Assembly: GCA_023159155.1 (NCBI GenBank)
Contig: JAJNNX010000042.1
Location: 372,001-436,000 of the forward strand
DNA from: Ustulina deusta
Taxonomy: Eukaryota; Ascomycota; Sordariomycetes; Xylariales; Xylariaceae
Length of the DNA: 64,000 nucleotides
Direction: 5' to 3'
Shown: piece after piece, positions 1 to 11,980 of the stretch
Layout of the letters: every line of letters begins with the position of its first letter
Position numbering within the stretch: position 1 is the stretch's first letter
The notes under the pieces: model-generated
What the model saw: the letters and a program-made list of their open reading frames with translations, nothing else
Told to the model about the DNA's origin: nothing
Databases searched by the model: none
Position numbers and translations under genes: made by a program

Positions 1-10
1 ATTCCTCTCA

Positions 11-691
11 ATGACCACTAAAGTCCATGCTTGTAGTCAGCGATTGTTCTTCGAGATAGAGCGCAACAATCCTGTTTTCCCTTACCTATATGCACCAAAG
101 AATATCACTGGACTCCATCTTGCTGCGTTCTTTGGACTCTATGGACTAGTCAAGAGGCTTGTCGAAGTCTCCGAAATAAATAAACCTGGCGGCCTTTACG
201 GGACACCAATACAGTATGCCATCATCAATGGGCATGCTGATGTAGTAGAACTGCTGCTTGAGAAAGGCGTCGACATCGAGTCACGGCAGATGCATTGCGG
301 CACGCCGTTCATCGATGCTGTGCTCGGAAATAACGAAGCCATAGTTCGACTCCTTCTCGAAAAGGGTGCCAATATCGAGTCAAAGGATTTTCTTGGCTTT
401 TCTCCGTTATTAATAGCCATTGGCAATGAGAGTGAAGCTATGTTTCGACTCCTTCTTGAAAAGGGTGCCAATATCGAGCCAATAAATGATGATCCAGGCT
501 ACACACCATTAACTTATGCTGTGCACAAAGGGAATGAAGCCATAGTTCAAGTTATCCTCAACAACGGTGCCGATATTGGGTTAAAGGATAGAAGGGGTAA
601 CACAGCATTAAGGATTGCCCTCAGAAAGAATAATAAGACCATGGCGCAGCTACTTCGCGAGAATGGCGCTGTTGATGAAGAGTTGGCGTAG
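11..691 (+). CDS. Ankyrin-repeat protein, possibly 5'-partial
   Basis: A 226-residue reading frame made almost entirely of ankyrin repeats. At least five units of about 33-36 residues are visible, with the typical pattern TPL..A...G....V..LLEKGANIE; the segment LLLEKGANIE occurs twice nearly unchanged. Ankyrin repeats bind proteins and have no activity of their own, so the partner is unknown. The frame is open to the first base of the window, so the ATG at 11 may be internal and an effector domain (NACHT, HET or similar) may lie upstream, as is common for fungal ankyrin proteins. The C terminus is real: a TAG stop follows the last, shorter repeat. Very similar DNA in neighbouring repeats suggests recent repeat duplication. 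Confidence 0.75.
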   Translation: MTTKVHACSQRLFFEIERNNPVFPYLYAPKNITGLHLAAFFGLYGLVKRLVEVSEINKPGGLYGTPIQYAIINGHADVVELLLEKGVDIESRQMHCGTPFIDAVLGNNEAIVRLLLEKGANIESKDFLGFSPLLIAIGNESEAMFRLLLEKGANIEPINDDPGYTPLTYAVHKGNEAIVQVILNNGADIGLKDRRGNTALRIALRKNNKTMAQLLRENGAVDEELA

Positions 692-1295
692 GATTTAATG
701 AATATTGAGGGTTTTTTTTTTCGGTTGGATTAGGCAGAACATGGAATCCTCTTACACATCAGCTAGTTGATATCGATATGCAAGACTGTCAATCACCATC
801 ACTACAATAAACTTTGCTACCTTAAAGGTGGGACTGATCACATAATTGGATGGAAGCACATAGGTTTTGACGGCCGGTGATACCCCGGGCATCTCGAGAG
901 AATCCTTCTAATTTGCCTTTCCCTATAGTGCGAGTGTCGGTGACTGACTGACTGCCTATGTTCTAGCGCTCACATCAAGCGTCAACCCCAAGTTTTCCCG
1001 AGTTGCCTGTTCACTCGCACCGGACACCAACTTTAATAGGCGCCCAGTCAATACTAGCTCTGCTCAATAATAGCATTCGCCAACATCCGCTAACATTCGT
1101 CTTCCTCCTTCTCCTCCTTGCTTTGGTCTTGAAGCGCTAGTGTGAAAGCCGCGAATGCGGGTAACGTAATTCTCTCGTGCCACTGCCCCTCACGAAATCT
1201 GCGTTCCCCCTGTGCTGAGTACCGAAGCTTCCGTACTCGATCAGCCGTCGCGGCGGGACATGGGTAAATAAGAGTAGATAGGATCTTGGCTACAT
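692..1295. other. Intergenic, ankyrin gene to MED18
   Basis: Both flanking genes end here, so this is a 3'-to-3' gap. It contains a T-run near 712 and no reading frame with recognisable protein character. I see no RNA gene or repeat. Confidence 0.5.
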
Positions 1296-2140
1296 TCACG
1301 GAGGGGCGCGACCTGGAATAACAGGAGGTGGGGCGATTCTCGTATCGAAGACACGTCGATCGACGACTTTGAAATCGAATAGCTTTTCGAACTCGGCTTT
1401 GTTGCGCATGAGCTCTTCATTGGCCTTCGTGAGCTTCTCGGGCTGGCCGTCTTCGGCGACGTTCAGCTTGACGTTGAGCACCCACTTCTGCGCCTGGTCG
1501 ACGGGCCGCAGGTCAACCCACGCGGGCAGGTGCGCGATGGGACCTTTGGGAGACTCGGGCAGATAGTAGTACCTGCTCAGGACGATCTCTAGGTCCCCTC
1601 TGTTGAACGAGTAGCTCTCTTGAATAAGCTCATTTGTGTATCTGCGATGGGCGGTTAGCGGTCAAGAGAGTAAGTAGGTAGCTGAGGAGGTAGATGTACG
1701 TACGTAAGCCCGTTTTCAACTAGGAGTCCAAGTAAGCTATGCGGGAACGGCACCTCGATCTTCTTCCTAGATGTGATGGGAGAATCTCGCAGAGGGTCCG
1801 GCAAGTCAGTCCACCGGAGCGTAGCCGGCAGGCGGTTGAGGTCTACCGTGGACTCCTTGCCGAAGTCTGTCTCGGGCGCTACCTCATACGTAGCTTGCAG
1901 GATGTACGACGAGCGCAAAAGCTGCTTGCTGAGGTCCACCCACAGTTGCTTCTCTTGCTGGCGTGGCAGGACATTCGGGCGTGGCAACTTCGGCAGTCCC
2001 TTCGGCTGCGGCTGGCCCGCAAAGAAAAGGATCCGATAGATTGTCCGTCGTGCCGTCATCCAGGACAGGCCCTGTAGGATGGCGCATGCTGTGTCGAATT
2101 CGCCCGGCTTCACAGACGCAGTAAGGAATAGCTCATGCAT
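1296..2140 (-). CDS. MED18: Mediator of RNA polymerase II subunit 18 (Med18/Srb5)
   Basis: Two exons, 2140-1704 and 1641-1296, joined by a 62-bp intron (GTACGT...GCAG), give about 260 residues. The N terminus MHELFLTASV and the early blocks GLSWM and FAGQPQPKGLP are typical of the fungal Med18 family. Later blocks such as LPPWVDLRP-like and KWVLNVKLNV fit the beta-barrel fold of this head-module subunit. Med18 sits in the head module of Mediator, pairs with Med20, and contacts RNA polymerase II in the nucleus. A longer frame begins at 2149 with a TTG; the ATG at 2140 is chosen because it gives the family-typical start. No truncation is seen. Confidence 0.85.
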
Positions 2141-4426
2141 TTCTGGCAATGCTTCGTGACTTTAACTGGGGTGAGGCAGGTGAGCAAGCAGGCCCGTGGC
2201 CGACCGATGAGCTTCAGTTCCAACAAGTGTCTTGGTTATGTCTCAGCCGAGTTTGGAGTCTGGAGTGTCGATGGAATGCAGAAGAGATGCAGCTATTATT
2301 GAGTTTCACCGCGGCGAGAGAAAGAGACGGGTGTTGTGGAATTGGTGATGGGATAAGTGAGGGTTGTTGATGATGTTGAGATTCAACGGAGTCTTGGCAC
2401 TTGAACCCTCGAGCAGCCGATCAGTGTAATTCGGAGTTGGCTGATTACCTAACCTGTTTTCGCGATTCAGAACTGGCTAATCGATTTAACACCGGCATAA
2501 CGAATGTTTAAATCGTTTTTAATGAACATAATAAAAGGCGAAAGTTGAAAATAATGTGTAAATGGAGTAGGCGCTCATTCGCCATTGCTCATTGTACTCC
2601 ATTGCACTATCGATTGTGGCGGGTGAAGTTGTGGCTTGTCTACCTCCTATGTGGCTAGTGCAAATTATGGGTCCTGTGAACTTCTGCGAGCACTGTCTCC
2701 TCCGCTGTAGGCTCTGGTCTGATCAGTAGGTATGAAGTTATACAAAGTTGTGGAATGATAATAAACCCATGGCGAATCGTCTTTCAATCGGCCCCTTCCT
2801 ATAAACTCGCAACATACCAAGTCACTTAGAGTCAGGTGATGTTCTAGGCTCTTTGGCTCTTGATAGATGCAGGGGTTACTTTATTGGCCTAGAAACCAGC
2901 CAAGAATCAGCCGTTATGGCCATCCCATTTGATATAGGATCCGGCCGTCAATTTGGAATTTTTCGCAAAAACTTGGACAGAAAATAGCTCAATTCCTCTA
3001 CTTTTACCTAACTACGTGATCATGTGCACGTCGCCATGAGATGGCTTCACTTCGCAGTAGGCCGGTCTATGCTAAGAAGAATACAATAGCACGTAGTTTC
3101 GGCCATTGCCTCGACGAAGCTCAGTTGCGTGGGCTGATCTATCAATACGATAGAATGTGTAGAACCTTCCTAACTACTGTAGGGAACTTGGCATCTGGAA
3201 TCTCACTCCACGGCAACCCTTGCCAAGCTCTGTTAACCCACTGCTCTACATTGTTCTGTGTCTTATGATCCGGCCATCTCAGTCGAGAATGATGTCACAG
3301 TTTATAAATCTTCACGTGCTTGTTAGAATCCAGAATTTCTATGTGTCTAATGTTAAACTATACCGAGCTATTGCCATCCCCCTCGTATGCTGAAGGCTCG
3401 AGTTGTGACGACTACCTAATCACGGCGCAACGGGAGCAACTGCTTCGAAGAAGAGCTGAAAGAGGCAGTATCTTAGACTCCGCCTGTACGACCGGCGACA
3501 ATTTCCAAGGACAGGAGGATATGACAAAATGATCGACAAATTTTATGCATGATAAAATCCCAACAATCCCGCAGGTTTGCGGTGTCGCTTCGATCGGTGA
3601 CTGATCCTGCCTATGAGGTAGGTAGACCTCGCAATGGTGACTTAATATCTCCAAAAAGAATATGGCAAAGTCAGCAGCGAAGCGGCACAGATAATACGTA
3701 AAGCGGACTGATCGGCGACGAGGCCCACGACTCGCTAGACATGCTACGTCAAGTTGATGCGTGTGGCCAACAGTTTTCGTCATAGTTCTCTGCCCCTTCC
3801 TGGCCGTGCAAGATCTGACTATTCCTTTCCAATAGCACTTGCTGTCAACAAAGTGCTTTGACGTAAATGTTCGAGTGGAGCTGCCTCACCTCGGGCCGGT
3901 TTTGGCAACTTCCCTGGAGCCTGAATTGGCTGATCCACCAAGCTGCAGCACCTCTGCCTTTTGTACTTATTCATATCTGATACCGTGGACCAACACTAAA
4001 AGACACTCTCTTTTAGTGTGAGGTGAGGAAGTAGCTGAGGATTGCGCTGAATATAAATATAAACAAGGGAAATAATAATCTGGCTGCGTAGTAGAGGAGA
4101 CGTATCACACGATTGAATGTTACGGCTGATACAGTGTTGCTGAGAACATCTCACGAACGGAGCAGTGGTTTCTAGTGTTTGATAGAGTGTATATTTACGG
4201 GATCAGTTATCTTGATCTCCTGATTTAGTTATTATATATTTTGGTTCATTGAGCTTGGTATGAGCAGCCAGGGATCGATCACATCTGTTATATAACACTG
4301 CCTCCCGCTTACCGTGTACCGGCCGGTAACTAGCATCTGGCAAACTATCGAGTCCAACCAAATTTCCCCTGGGCCTCTTAACTCGGGGCACCAGGTCTGG
4401 GAGTCGGGAATTCATAGAGGAAGTGT
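2141..4426. other. Intergenic, MED18 promoter to transporter 3' end
   Basis: About 2.3 kb with only short frames. The longest that starts with ATG is a 123-residue frame on the minus strand (3783-3412); it has no recognisable domain and I do not support it as a gene. The MED18 promoter should lie just above 2140. No repeat or RNA gene recognised. Confidence 0.5.
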
Positions 4427-6343
4427 CTAGATGACCCGACCCTTGACCTGCTTGAAGTCCTTGAGCTTGATGTCGCGCCAGGCGATGACACCAGCGAGAC
4501 CAATAACGGTGAGCGTGGTCGCGGCAATGAACATGTTCCGAAGGGCATCATCATAGGCCCGGACAATAGCCGCGTGAGTTGCCGAGCCGACAGGGTACGA
4601 GATCTGGGCCGTCAAGTCGCCGTAGATGGTGGCGAATTGGTCCTTTGTGTCTGCTGGCAGATATTCCAGTAGCTTTTGAGGGAAGACGCCGGTCCAGATG
4701 GCGCCGGCAACAGTGCCACCGATGCCGCCACCGACGCTGGCGAACAGGCCTTCGATCGCCAGGACAACAGCGACCTCCTGGTGAGATGCCGCCGCCATGA
4801 CGGCGACCTGCTCGCAAATGACAGAAGCACCACCGGCGAAGGCGTAAAGAATCTCCACAAAGATAATCCAACCGATATTGGTTCCCTCATGACGGAACTG
4901 GATCAACAGGCCGAGAGCAAGGATTGTCGCGGGCACACCGAAGTACAAGGCAACCCACTTGAAGCGACCAGTTTTTCGGATGGCGAGGCCAACGGGGATG
5001 GAGAAAAAGCAGGATCCTATACTGTAGATGTTGCTAATGTATCCCGTCTGCCACAGCTCCAGCCTAAGCACAACCTGGAGGAAGGAGGTGAAGTAGGCTG
5101 TCCAGATATAATACTCGACAAACAAGACAGCCGCGAGAACGCAGGCGCCGAGGACGGTGCGGTCCTTGAGAAGGTGCCATGGCAGGAACTTGACGGGGGC
5201 CCAGTACTTCTCCCAGAAGACGGAGAAAGCGAGGAGAACAAAGCCCACAATAAGAAATGAGAGGGTGAGAGGGTCTCTCCAGCCGTACGTTTGTACCGAA
5301 TAGATGCTGAAGGGCAGGAGGAAAAGCGTGAAACCGGCCGATAGCAGAAGGACGCAGATGATGTCGAACTCCCAGAAGTAATGGACGATAGATTGTAACA
5401 AGGTTCGGCCACTCTTCTCGCGGACGAGTATTCCTTGCTTCACTGCCTTGCGCTGGTTGTACGCGAACAAAAAGTAGAGGGGCAAGCAGACGACTGGTGT
5501 CACGATAGCGAAAATACCGAAACCCCATCTCCAACCGATGCCGTTGAGTACGTTCTGGGCGAGAGGACCGGTGATCCAGACGGTAGCGATGTAAGGTGAG
5601 CTGACGTAGGCGAGCACAAAGCCTCGGTTTTTCAGCGCGGAGGTATCGGCGATGAAGACAGTGGTGGTGTAGGAGATTCCATTATAGCTAAAAATGTCAC
5701 CATGTTAGTCGTTGGGATTTTACCCCGTTGAGAGAGATGAGCGATTGGCAAATGTCCGTACCCGACCCAGTAGAAAATTTGTGCTGCGGCGTATGTGTTC
5801 ACATTGTTGCAAGCCGCCATGAGGATGAGTCCAATCACCATGAGGCACATTGTCAAAAGATATCCTTGTGGGCGACCCCAAACATCGAGGATCTTGGCCA
5901 AGGGGAGCTTGGAAACGCCTCCAATGATGTTGGCGGCAACGCCTATTGTAGCCGTCAAAGAATGTTCTTCGAAAGAACTGACGACGTAGGGAGTTAAGAG
6001 GAATCCCATTCCCTGCTGTATAGCATCGACGAAGTAAATAATCCAGATGCTGTATTATGGTCAGCTTCAATCATGCGCGAAATAGGTGGACGTACAGTAT
6101 ATAGGCGATATACAGATCACGAGTCGTCCAAGTCTTGGTGATGGCCTGCATGTTTTGAACACCCTGCTGGGCATCTTTGTTAATGGAATCGTCATCCTCT
6201 CCGTCGCTAGAATGTGGTCGTTCAGTTGTCAAATTAGTCTCCTTGCTCTCAGGCACAGCGGCTTCCTTATCATCTGGCCGTGGAGTCTCCTCCTCTACCA
6301 CAGGCCGCTCCTGGGCGAAGACGGTCTTGAAAGGGTGCCTCAT
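4427..6343 (-). CDS. Siderophore iron transporter, MFS family (Sit1/MirB type)
   Basis: Three exons, 6343-6096, 6049-5762 and 5687-4427, with introns of 46 and 74 bp, give about 598 residues. A charged cytosolic N terminus rich in Glu/Asp is followed by many hydrophobic segments, consistent with the 14-helix siderophore:proton symporter branch of the major facilitator superfamily. Diagnostic blocks are TRDLYIAYILIWIIYFVDA at helix 1, LAKILDVWGRPQGY in the first cytosolic loop, and WRWGFGIFAI in the middle. The product should import ferric siderophores across the plasma membrane by a proton-driven mechanism. The substrate cannot be told from sequence. A GATA-site cluster about 820 bp upstream points to iron-responsive control. 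The siderophore acyltransferase gene at 31.9 kb belongs to the same physiology. Confidence 0.88.
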
Positions 6344-8970
6344 TGTGAGCGTTGGATAAACAATCGAATGAAGTTGACTGTGAACCCAAAACCGTTAAGG
6401 CTTGTCGGAGGATAAGGAACGAGGAAGTACCAAAGATGTAGGTGACTCGGGCTGCAAGTGGTATTTAAAGACATAGACCTCCAACGGTTACATAGACGAC
6501 ATCAACGGGCAGAAACGGCTAAGCGACAATTGTGCCCCCATCAATCCGCAAGGCCGGGGAGAGAGTGGTGTGGCGCGATCGAGCCAGACCATTCATCGTC
6601 CCTAATCCAAAGGCTGCCACTGTAAGACCGGGTCCTACCATGCACCGAGCGGAGGTGCTGGATCTTGCCTTTTCTTGATGTAGGCAAGAGGATATGCATG
6701 CCGACAGGACAGTGGGACAAGCGAATCCAATACAGAACTGGAGGACCCATGCCCAGACCAAAACATTTGAGAGGCGGTCGCTATTCCCTAAATCGGAGGA
6801 CCCCGGCGAAGGAATTACTGTGAGATATGCGGGAGTTTTCGCCAGTAGGATCAGTGCCTATATGGACATAGACTTGTGTGACCTTCGGAATACCCGCTTG
6901 GGCGAAGACCTTCTCTTGGATAGGCCTTTTTTTAGGGGGTTTTTTTTTGCCACTCTTTCGCTACCTAACTATATTTTGGCCCCTTCACCTGCTCCCCAGA
7001 CGGTTGTCCTTGAACATGGGCAGGACAGAAAGAAACAAGAAGAGAAGGTGACATGAGACAGCCATTTAGCTCTCCCCCACTGACAAGGATGATCGTGGTG
7101 TACTAGGCAGGTTAAGGTAGCTTACTAGCGCTGCATAGTCAGATGGGTCCCCCAGTGAAAATTTTATCAGATTGATCAGATTGATAAGATAATCATCTCA
7201 TCAGATACCCAGAACGAACGTACTACGGTAGTATGACCCAGAAAAGATCGTGGCGGTCGAAAAGAAGCAGGGTGTGTACGGTATGTTAGCGTAGTCACAC
7301 CGGAGCTACTACCGAAGCAAGTAATCGCGTCACGCTCGATAGCAGCCGACTCCGCTCTGTTCTACACTACCTAGTCGAGCGATCCAATAGTCAGAACTTC
7401 TCATTTCCCCAAGAAGTGGAAGACTCCGAAGACGGACCTCGAGGGAAAGCCAATTCGGGTGTGCCTCAGACGTACGTGTACTTAGTCAAAGGATCGAAGA
7501 AAGGAGACAAGAGAAAAGAGAGAAACGGGCTTGGCTGAGCCAAATTGTCGGTAGCTTCGATACTGTTAGCTTCAGCATGATTGAACCAGCAAGGAGGTGA
7601 CGTTGGTTCTCTTAAGTAAGCTTCCAAGAGCTTTGGACGCACGGCTTACATTGTGCAGAGCCAGCCCAGTTCTAGAACCCACACCGTCCCCACGATGGTT
7701 CTATTTTAGAAGAAATTTCCTTTTTCAACATCACTAGTGTGGATTATTTAGTGTTGTACCTATGTTGTAAGGAGGATGGGGGGAAAGAGATAAAAGTCTG
7801 AGGACTTCAATTCTGGACTCTTGTTTCCGGGCCAAAGGGAGTTCTGGTAAGAGTGACGCCAAACTTGACTTTATAGACGAACCATACATGATACATACCT
7901 TTGATTCTGAATGATTAGACCTGGCTACATCAAATCCTCGGTTCGTGAGATCGAACATCCAGGTAGGTAGGTAGTTGGCATGCAACCCCCACCTTGCATT
8001 CTACATTTGGAATCCGAGCTGAGGATATTGAAGGGACACAGAAACGTGCAGTGCACTGTAGGCGACATGCAGGCCACTCCCTAGTCCAGTATGTATACGC
8101 TTTGCCGAGGTCCCTTTCGTTTCCATCCACGGGCATTATAATATGTCACAGGACAGAGCTACTGTATCAAAGTCCATGATATAATAACATGGTGGCTAAG
8201 GAAACAACATATTCGACTTCGACAAAGATCAGTTGGAAATTCCAAACAATGTGTCATGTCTGAAGATGGTATGATCCTTCGGCTCTGCCGATCTCGCCAA
8301 TAGAACGACGGAGTCTTGGAAGCGACCGAGTATCGCCCGGACCGCAACCTCAAAACTGGCGTTCAGCTGCGCCATCTCGCCGCTTTCCTGGCGTGTGTCG
8401 CGACTGACCACTTCGTGATCTGCCCAAACGGCGCAAAACTAAGGTATGGTCCTAATGGGCGAGGTCACGAGAGCCGATGAGTTGCTTTAGCCCTTCTTAC
8501 CTACCGGCTAATCAGCTAGTAGTGGCATGTGGGTTCCAGCTCAATTGTAAAAGAGATGCGGGAATTACCTAGGTTACATATCACGTACATTAGGTACTTA
8601 AGTTGTGATACAGTAGGTGCTGGCAATGGTTGGTGTGTTGTAGGGAGTGTTGAATAAGTGACAGGAGGGTGGTAGTGCATTTACGATTGCTAGGTATTGC
8701 ATTGGCTGGAATACGTACTAGGTAGCCAAGCCGACTACTATCGCTGAGCACAGCCATAAACCGCCTGAGCCACAAATGAAACTTAAATGTGACTTGTCTC
8801 TGGCGACCTGTGGCTTCTGCACGAGCCAACACGTGACCTCGACGAGAAGGGAGAGCCAGGATCCTTGCTGAACATTTTCGTAGCTGGATCCATTCGAGCG
8901 CCGCCCGTCGAGCCTCCCGATTGCGAAATTGATCACCAACAACCAACCAACGTCGCAACCCACAATCACA
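6344..8970. other. Intergenic, divergent promoters of transporter and MRP10
   Basis: A 2.6-kb head-to-head gap. The only structured element I can support is the GATA-site cluster at 7164-7192. A TAGGTAGGTAG motif occurs near 7961. The open frames here are short and overlapping, without domain character. Confidence 0.5.
7164..7192. promoter_or_regulatory. Cluster of three GATA-factor sites, one matching the iron-regulator consensus
   Basis: TTATCAGAT at 7164-7172 is, on the minus strand, ATCTGATAA, an exact match to ATCWGATAA, the extended site described for SREA-type iron-responsive GATA repressors. TGATAA (7182-7187) and AGATAA (7187-7192) follow within 20 bp. The nearest plausible target is the siderophore transporter whose ATG is at 6343. 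The match is seen directly; function is inferred from the target gene type. Confidence 0.6.
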
Positions 8971-9327
8971 ATGTCCGCGGCTCAGAGGCCCATCCGTCTC
9001 CCGCCGCTGAAGACTCTGCGTGTGCGGGCTCCCAACGGCAAGCCCGAACGCCCTTGCATGGCCATCATGTCCTCTGTTCTCTGTAAGGCTACCCCAGCCC
9101 ACCACCAGCCAGTCTTCACCAAGTAGCCAGTGACTGACCCTCTCCCGCTTCACGCAGCATGCTGGGCCTCTGCGGGTTACAATGCAACCGGGTGCGCGCA
9201 GATCGAGCAGGCCCTGCGAGCGTGCATGGACGGGCCGCGTCCTGCCGCGCCGCGCCGGAGCGAAGTCAACTATCACCTGTCCCGATTCAAGGACAAGCTC
9301 ACATACGCCGAGAGGAAGAAGAGGTGA
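8971..9327 (+). CDS. MRP10: Mitochondrial small ribosomal subunit protein mS37 (Mrp10)
   Basis: Two exons, 8971-9082 and 9158-9327, around a 75-bp intron give 93 residues. The protein has a twin CX9C fold: CMAIMSSVLSC (its second Cys encoded just after the junction) and CAQIEQALRAC. The flanking blocks LPPLKTLRVR and VNYHLSRF are diagnostic of Mrp10/CHCHD1-type ribosomal proteins. It is imported by the Mia40 route and built into the mitochondrial small subunit. The splice junction restores the conserved VLSCWASAGYN block, which supports the model. A long antisense frame over the same DNA is a shadow. Confidence 0.9.
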
Positions 9328-9805
9328 CGGGGATAAGCCAGCCAACAAATCAGACACTGTTTCGCCTGACGACACTCGCCGGTCGGGCATGCCGGCGTAT
9401 GAATATCGAACGTCTCCTTGACCCGAAGATGTCTTCACACCTGTCATGATTGGAAGAAGAACACCGCCCGCACTCACGCCCCCCTATCCTGTACGATACA
9501 ACACGAATACATCAGAGGAGAGGTGAAACGGTGGAGCATTCACGGCGTTACGGACGGACACTGCCGAATACCTCGTAACCAGCGAAAGCCATTCGATGGG
9601 ATCCAATCTGTCCCCCAAAAGGGATTGAAATGCCTTGTATCAGGTTGTACATCACAATAGGATCACCCATGTAAATAGTAAAATATCCAACCCATTTTTA
9701 CTCGTATCTACAAGCTCATCGCCGGGCTCTTTCATGTGTGGCTTGTCCTGCCACCCACTCCTCTCATCCCATCCCCTGCCACTCACCACCCACGTAGCAA
9801 TTCGC
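9328..9805. other. Intergenic, MRP10 to secreted-protein gene (3'-to-3')
   Basis: Contains the 3' untranslated regions of both neighbours. No gene, RNA or repeat recognised. Confidence 0.5.
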
Positions 9806-10484
9806 CTAGCAAAGACAAGGCAAATGCAGACTCTGGTAATTACTGCATGTCTTCCCAGAAGGTACATCGCTTCCCGTCTGCAGGTAGACCTGCCAGTAAT
9901 CGCCGCTTTCCACCTTGCACGCGAGGAAGTTCAGCTGCCGGCCCCAAGAGCTGCTCGTGCCCGTGATGATGGTATCGCCCTCAAGGGCCCAGCCTGGTGC
10001 CGCCGTCCCCGCGCTCGCCGAGAGCGTCAGCGTCTTGTACGAGGTGCTGTCCGAGCCCACCGTCAGGTACGCGCTGCTGTTGGCGCTCTGGATCGTCCCG
10101 CTGCCGATGTTGAAGTACTCGCTGCTCGCCTCGGGGCCCATGACGGGGATTATTGCTGTCCAGAGAATGGCGTGTGTAAGCTTCTCTCTCCCTTTTCATC
10201 CCACCTCTCTGTCTCTGTCTCTGTCTCTGTCTCGCAATTCCTCACCATCAACCGACGAGACAAAACCAGAGAGGCCCCCGAAACGACGTTGGGCGACGGG
10301 AGTGGTAATGATATGAACCAAGAAAGAAAAAGAAAAAAAGAAACTCACCATCTTGCGGATAAGCCTGCAGATAATAGTGAAAAATCGGCGACGAGACGCC
10401 ACGGATCTGCTCCGGCTTCGCGAGCACAACAGCGCAGGGCACAGCCGCGACGACGGCGAGGACCCTCCCGATCCACGACGACAT
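9806..10484 (-). CDS. Small secreted protein, function unknown
   Basis: Two exons, 10484-10349 and 10155-9806, give 161 residues. The first ~22 residues form a signal peptide (MSSWIGRVLAVVAAVPCAVVLA). The mature part is rich in Ser, Thr and Gly, has two Cys in CSNYQSLHLPCLC at the end and one in NFLACKVE, and carries NSSAYLTVG and SGDYWQVYLQTG. This looks like a small beta-rich extracellular or cell-wall protein. I do not recognise a named family; a cell-wall PhiA-like relation is a guess. The intron is long (193 bp) and made of CT-rich simple sequence, which fits an ordinary but expanded intron. The ATG at 10484 is chosen because it gives the signal peptide and joins in frame. Confidence 0.65.
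10205..10236. repeat. (CTCTGT)n simple repeat inside the intron
   Basis: Five to six head-to-tail copies of CTCTGT lie within the 193-bp intron of the secreted-protein gene, close to its acceptor side. Ordinary microsatellite. Confidence 0.85.
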
Positions 10485-11980
10485 AGCGTGTCTCTGCAGC
10501 AACACACACACAAGGGAACAAAAAAAAAAAAAAATATCCCGTGATAAATACCTTGGTAAATGCCAAGAAGAAGAAGAAGAAGAAAAAAAAAACACAATAT
10601 GTTTTTATTCACCCGGTCGCGCACGAAATTGCCAAAAAGCTCAAGAAAACGTTCCCCAGCTTAAAATTTCTTTCTCAATCAAGGAGATCGTCAGAGGTTT
10701 ATATATGACACATCTGTACACCTACACAGGACCATTTAGATTGCGCGGCAGTAATATAAAAAAAATATAAAAAAATAAAAATAAAAATTGATAAACGGCC
10801 GACGCAACAACGTGTTCGGGACCGTGGTTCCGCGATGCCATCCCTCCAGTCGCCTGCGAAGACGTAGATTTGCTATAACAGGTAATAAACGGAGGGTTAG
10901 CGCCCGTCCTCAATTAGTTTGAACAGGCAGAGAGGAGCGTTCGTAGAAACGCTAATATCAATAGAGTAGGAGAGCTTTCATCTCTTCTAGCCTCATCAAT
11001 CAAATATCCAAGGATCAATATAGGTGGCTATCGGTGTCTATATAAATATGTGTGGTCTACATAGGAAAATATCATTCGTCATCTGCATCTAAATTCAGAT
11101 CTGGCATGCGGACCCGGACGTGTGATGAAGATAGATGAGAATTACGATTTGGAGGAAATTATTGGCTACCTCTACATATATATAGTCTGTCAGGTAGGTA
11201 GCAGTTCCCGAGCATGATCACTAGTTAGGCTACAGTTGTGCAACTCACAAACTGTCCGCGTTCCGGTCATCTGGTCATCTCGCCCTCATTGTGCGACGGT
11301 TGTCACATCTTTCGCACACCCGAGCTCTCAACTCAAAACATCGCATGCCCTTCTTGCCTCGGCAAGTGCACTAAAACAAAAACCGCCTTCCTATAACTAG
11401 CGCCACACACGTAAAAGACAATCCAGACAGTAGAAAAGAACATTTCAATGCCGCCTACCTCGCCAGTAACTCCGATTTATGCTCCCGAGAAGGATCCTCC
11501 GACTTCGACAATTCGAATTGAGCGTCGCACAGGCCAGTAGTGCGGCAATGGCAGCCGCAGTCTGTAGACGGGGAATTCTATTTCGAAACAAGTGCATCGC
11601 AGGATAAATTTACCAAAACATCGATATCTGCCAACGCTGAACTGAAATGGCCGAATCTTGGAAGGGACTAGGAAAGACACTGCTCAAGTGAAGAACCAAA
11701 CTATATAGACGGGGTCTAGGCCAACGTCTTATAGTTGCAATATGTCCAGAGAACCGCAAAAGAGTGTCGAATGACTGTCGTGGGAATTCGATGCGTGAAA
11801 TAAAAGAAGAAAAGAGAGAAAAGGGAGTGGTATCCATGCTTCAACTGATGCTGGTGGTGCGAACAATCTTCTGGTATCGGGGTCTTATTAAAAAGTCGCA
11901 TACGATTGTATCTGGGTATCATTTGTGAAATGTGGTAGCCGAAGGCGAGAGACAATGGACCTTCGCGGGTATCTTGAGAT
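10485..11980. other. Intergenic, secreted-protein promoter and CDC24 3' side
   Basis: Contains a 16-A run (10520-10535), an AAG microsatellite near 10566-10581, and AT-rich stretches near 10755-10790. No supported gene. A TAGGTAGGTAG motif occurs near 11193. Confidence 0.5.

Noticed and set aside
2149..2149. Start of MED18 nine bases further upstream
   Set aside because: That codon is TTG; the ATG at 2140 gives the family-typical N terminus.
3412..3783. 123-codon minus-strand frame
   Set aside because: Begins with ATG but shows no domain, splice or neighbour support.
4676..5260. 194-codon plus-strand frame
   Set aside because: Antisense shadow inside the siderophore transporter.
8590..9477. 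295-codon minus-strand open frame
   Set aside because: Antisense to MRP10 and its intron; no domain character.
9635..10486. 283-codon plus-strand open frame
   Set aside because: Antisense to the secreted-protein gene, crossing its intron; composition driven by simple repeats.
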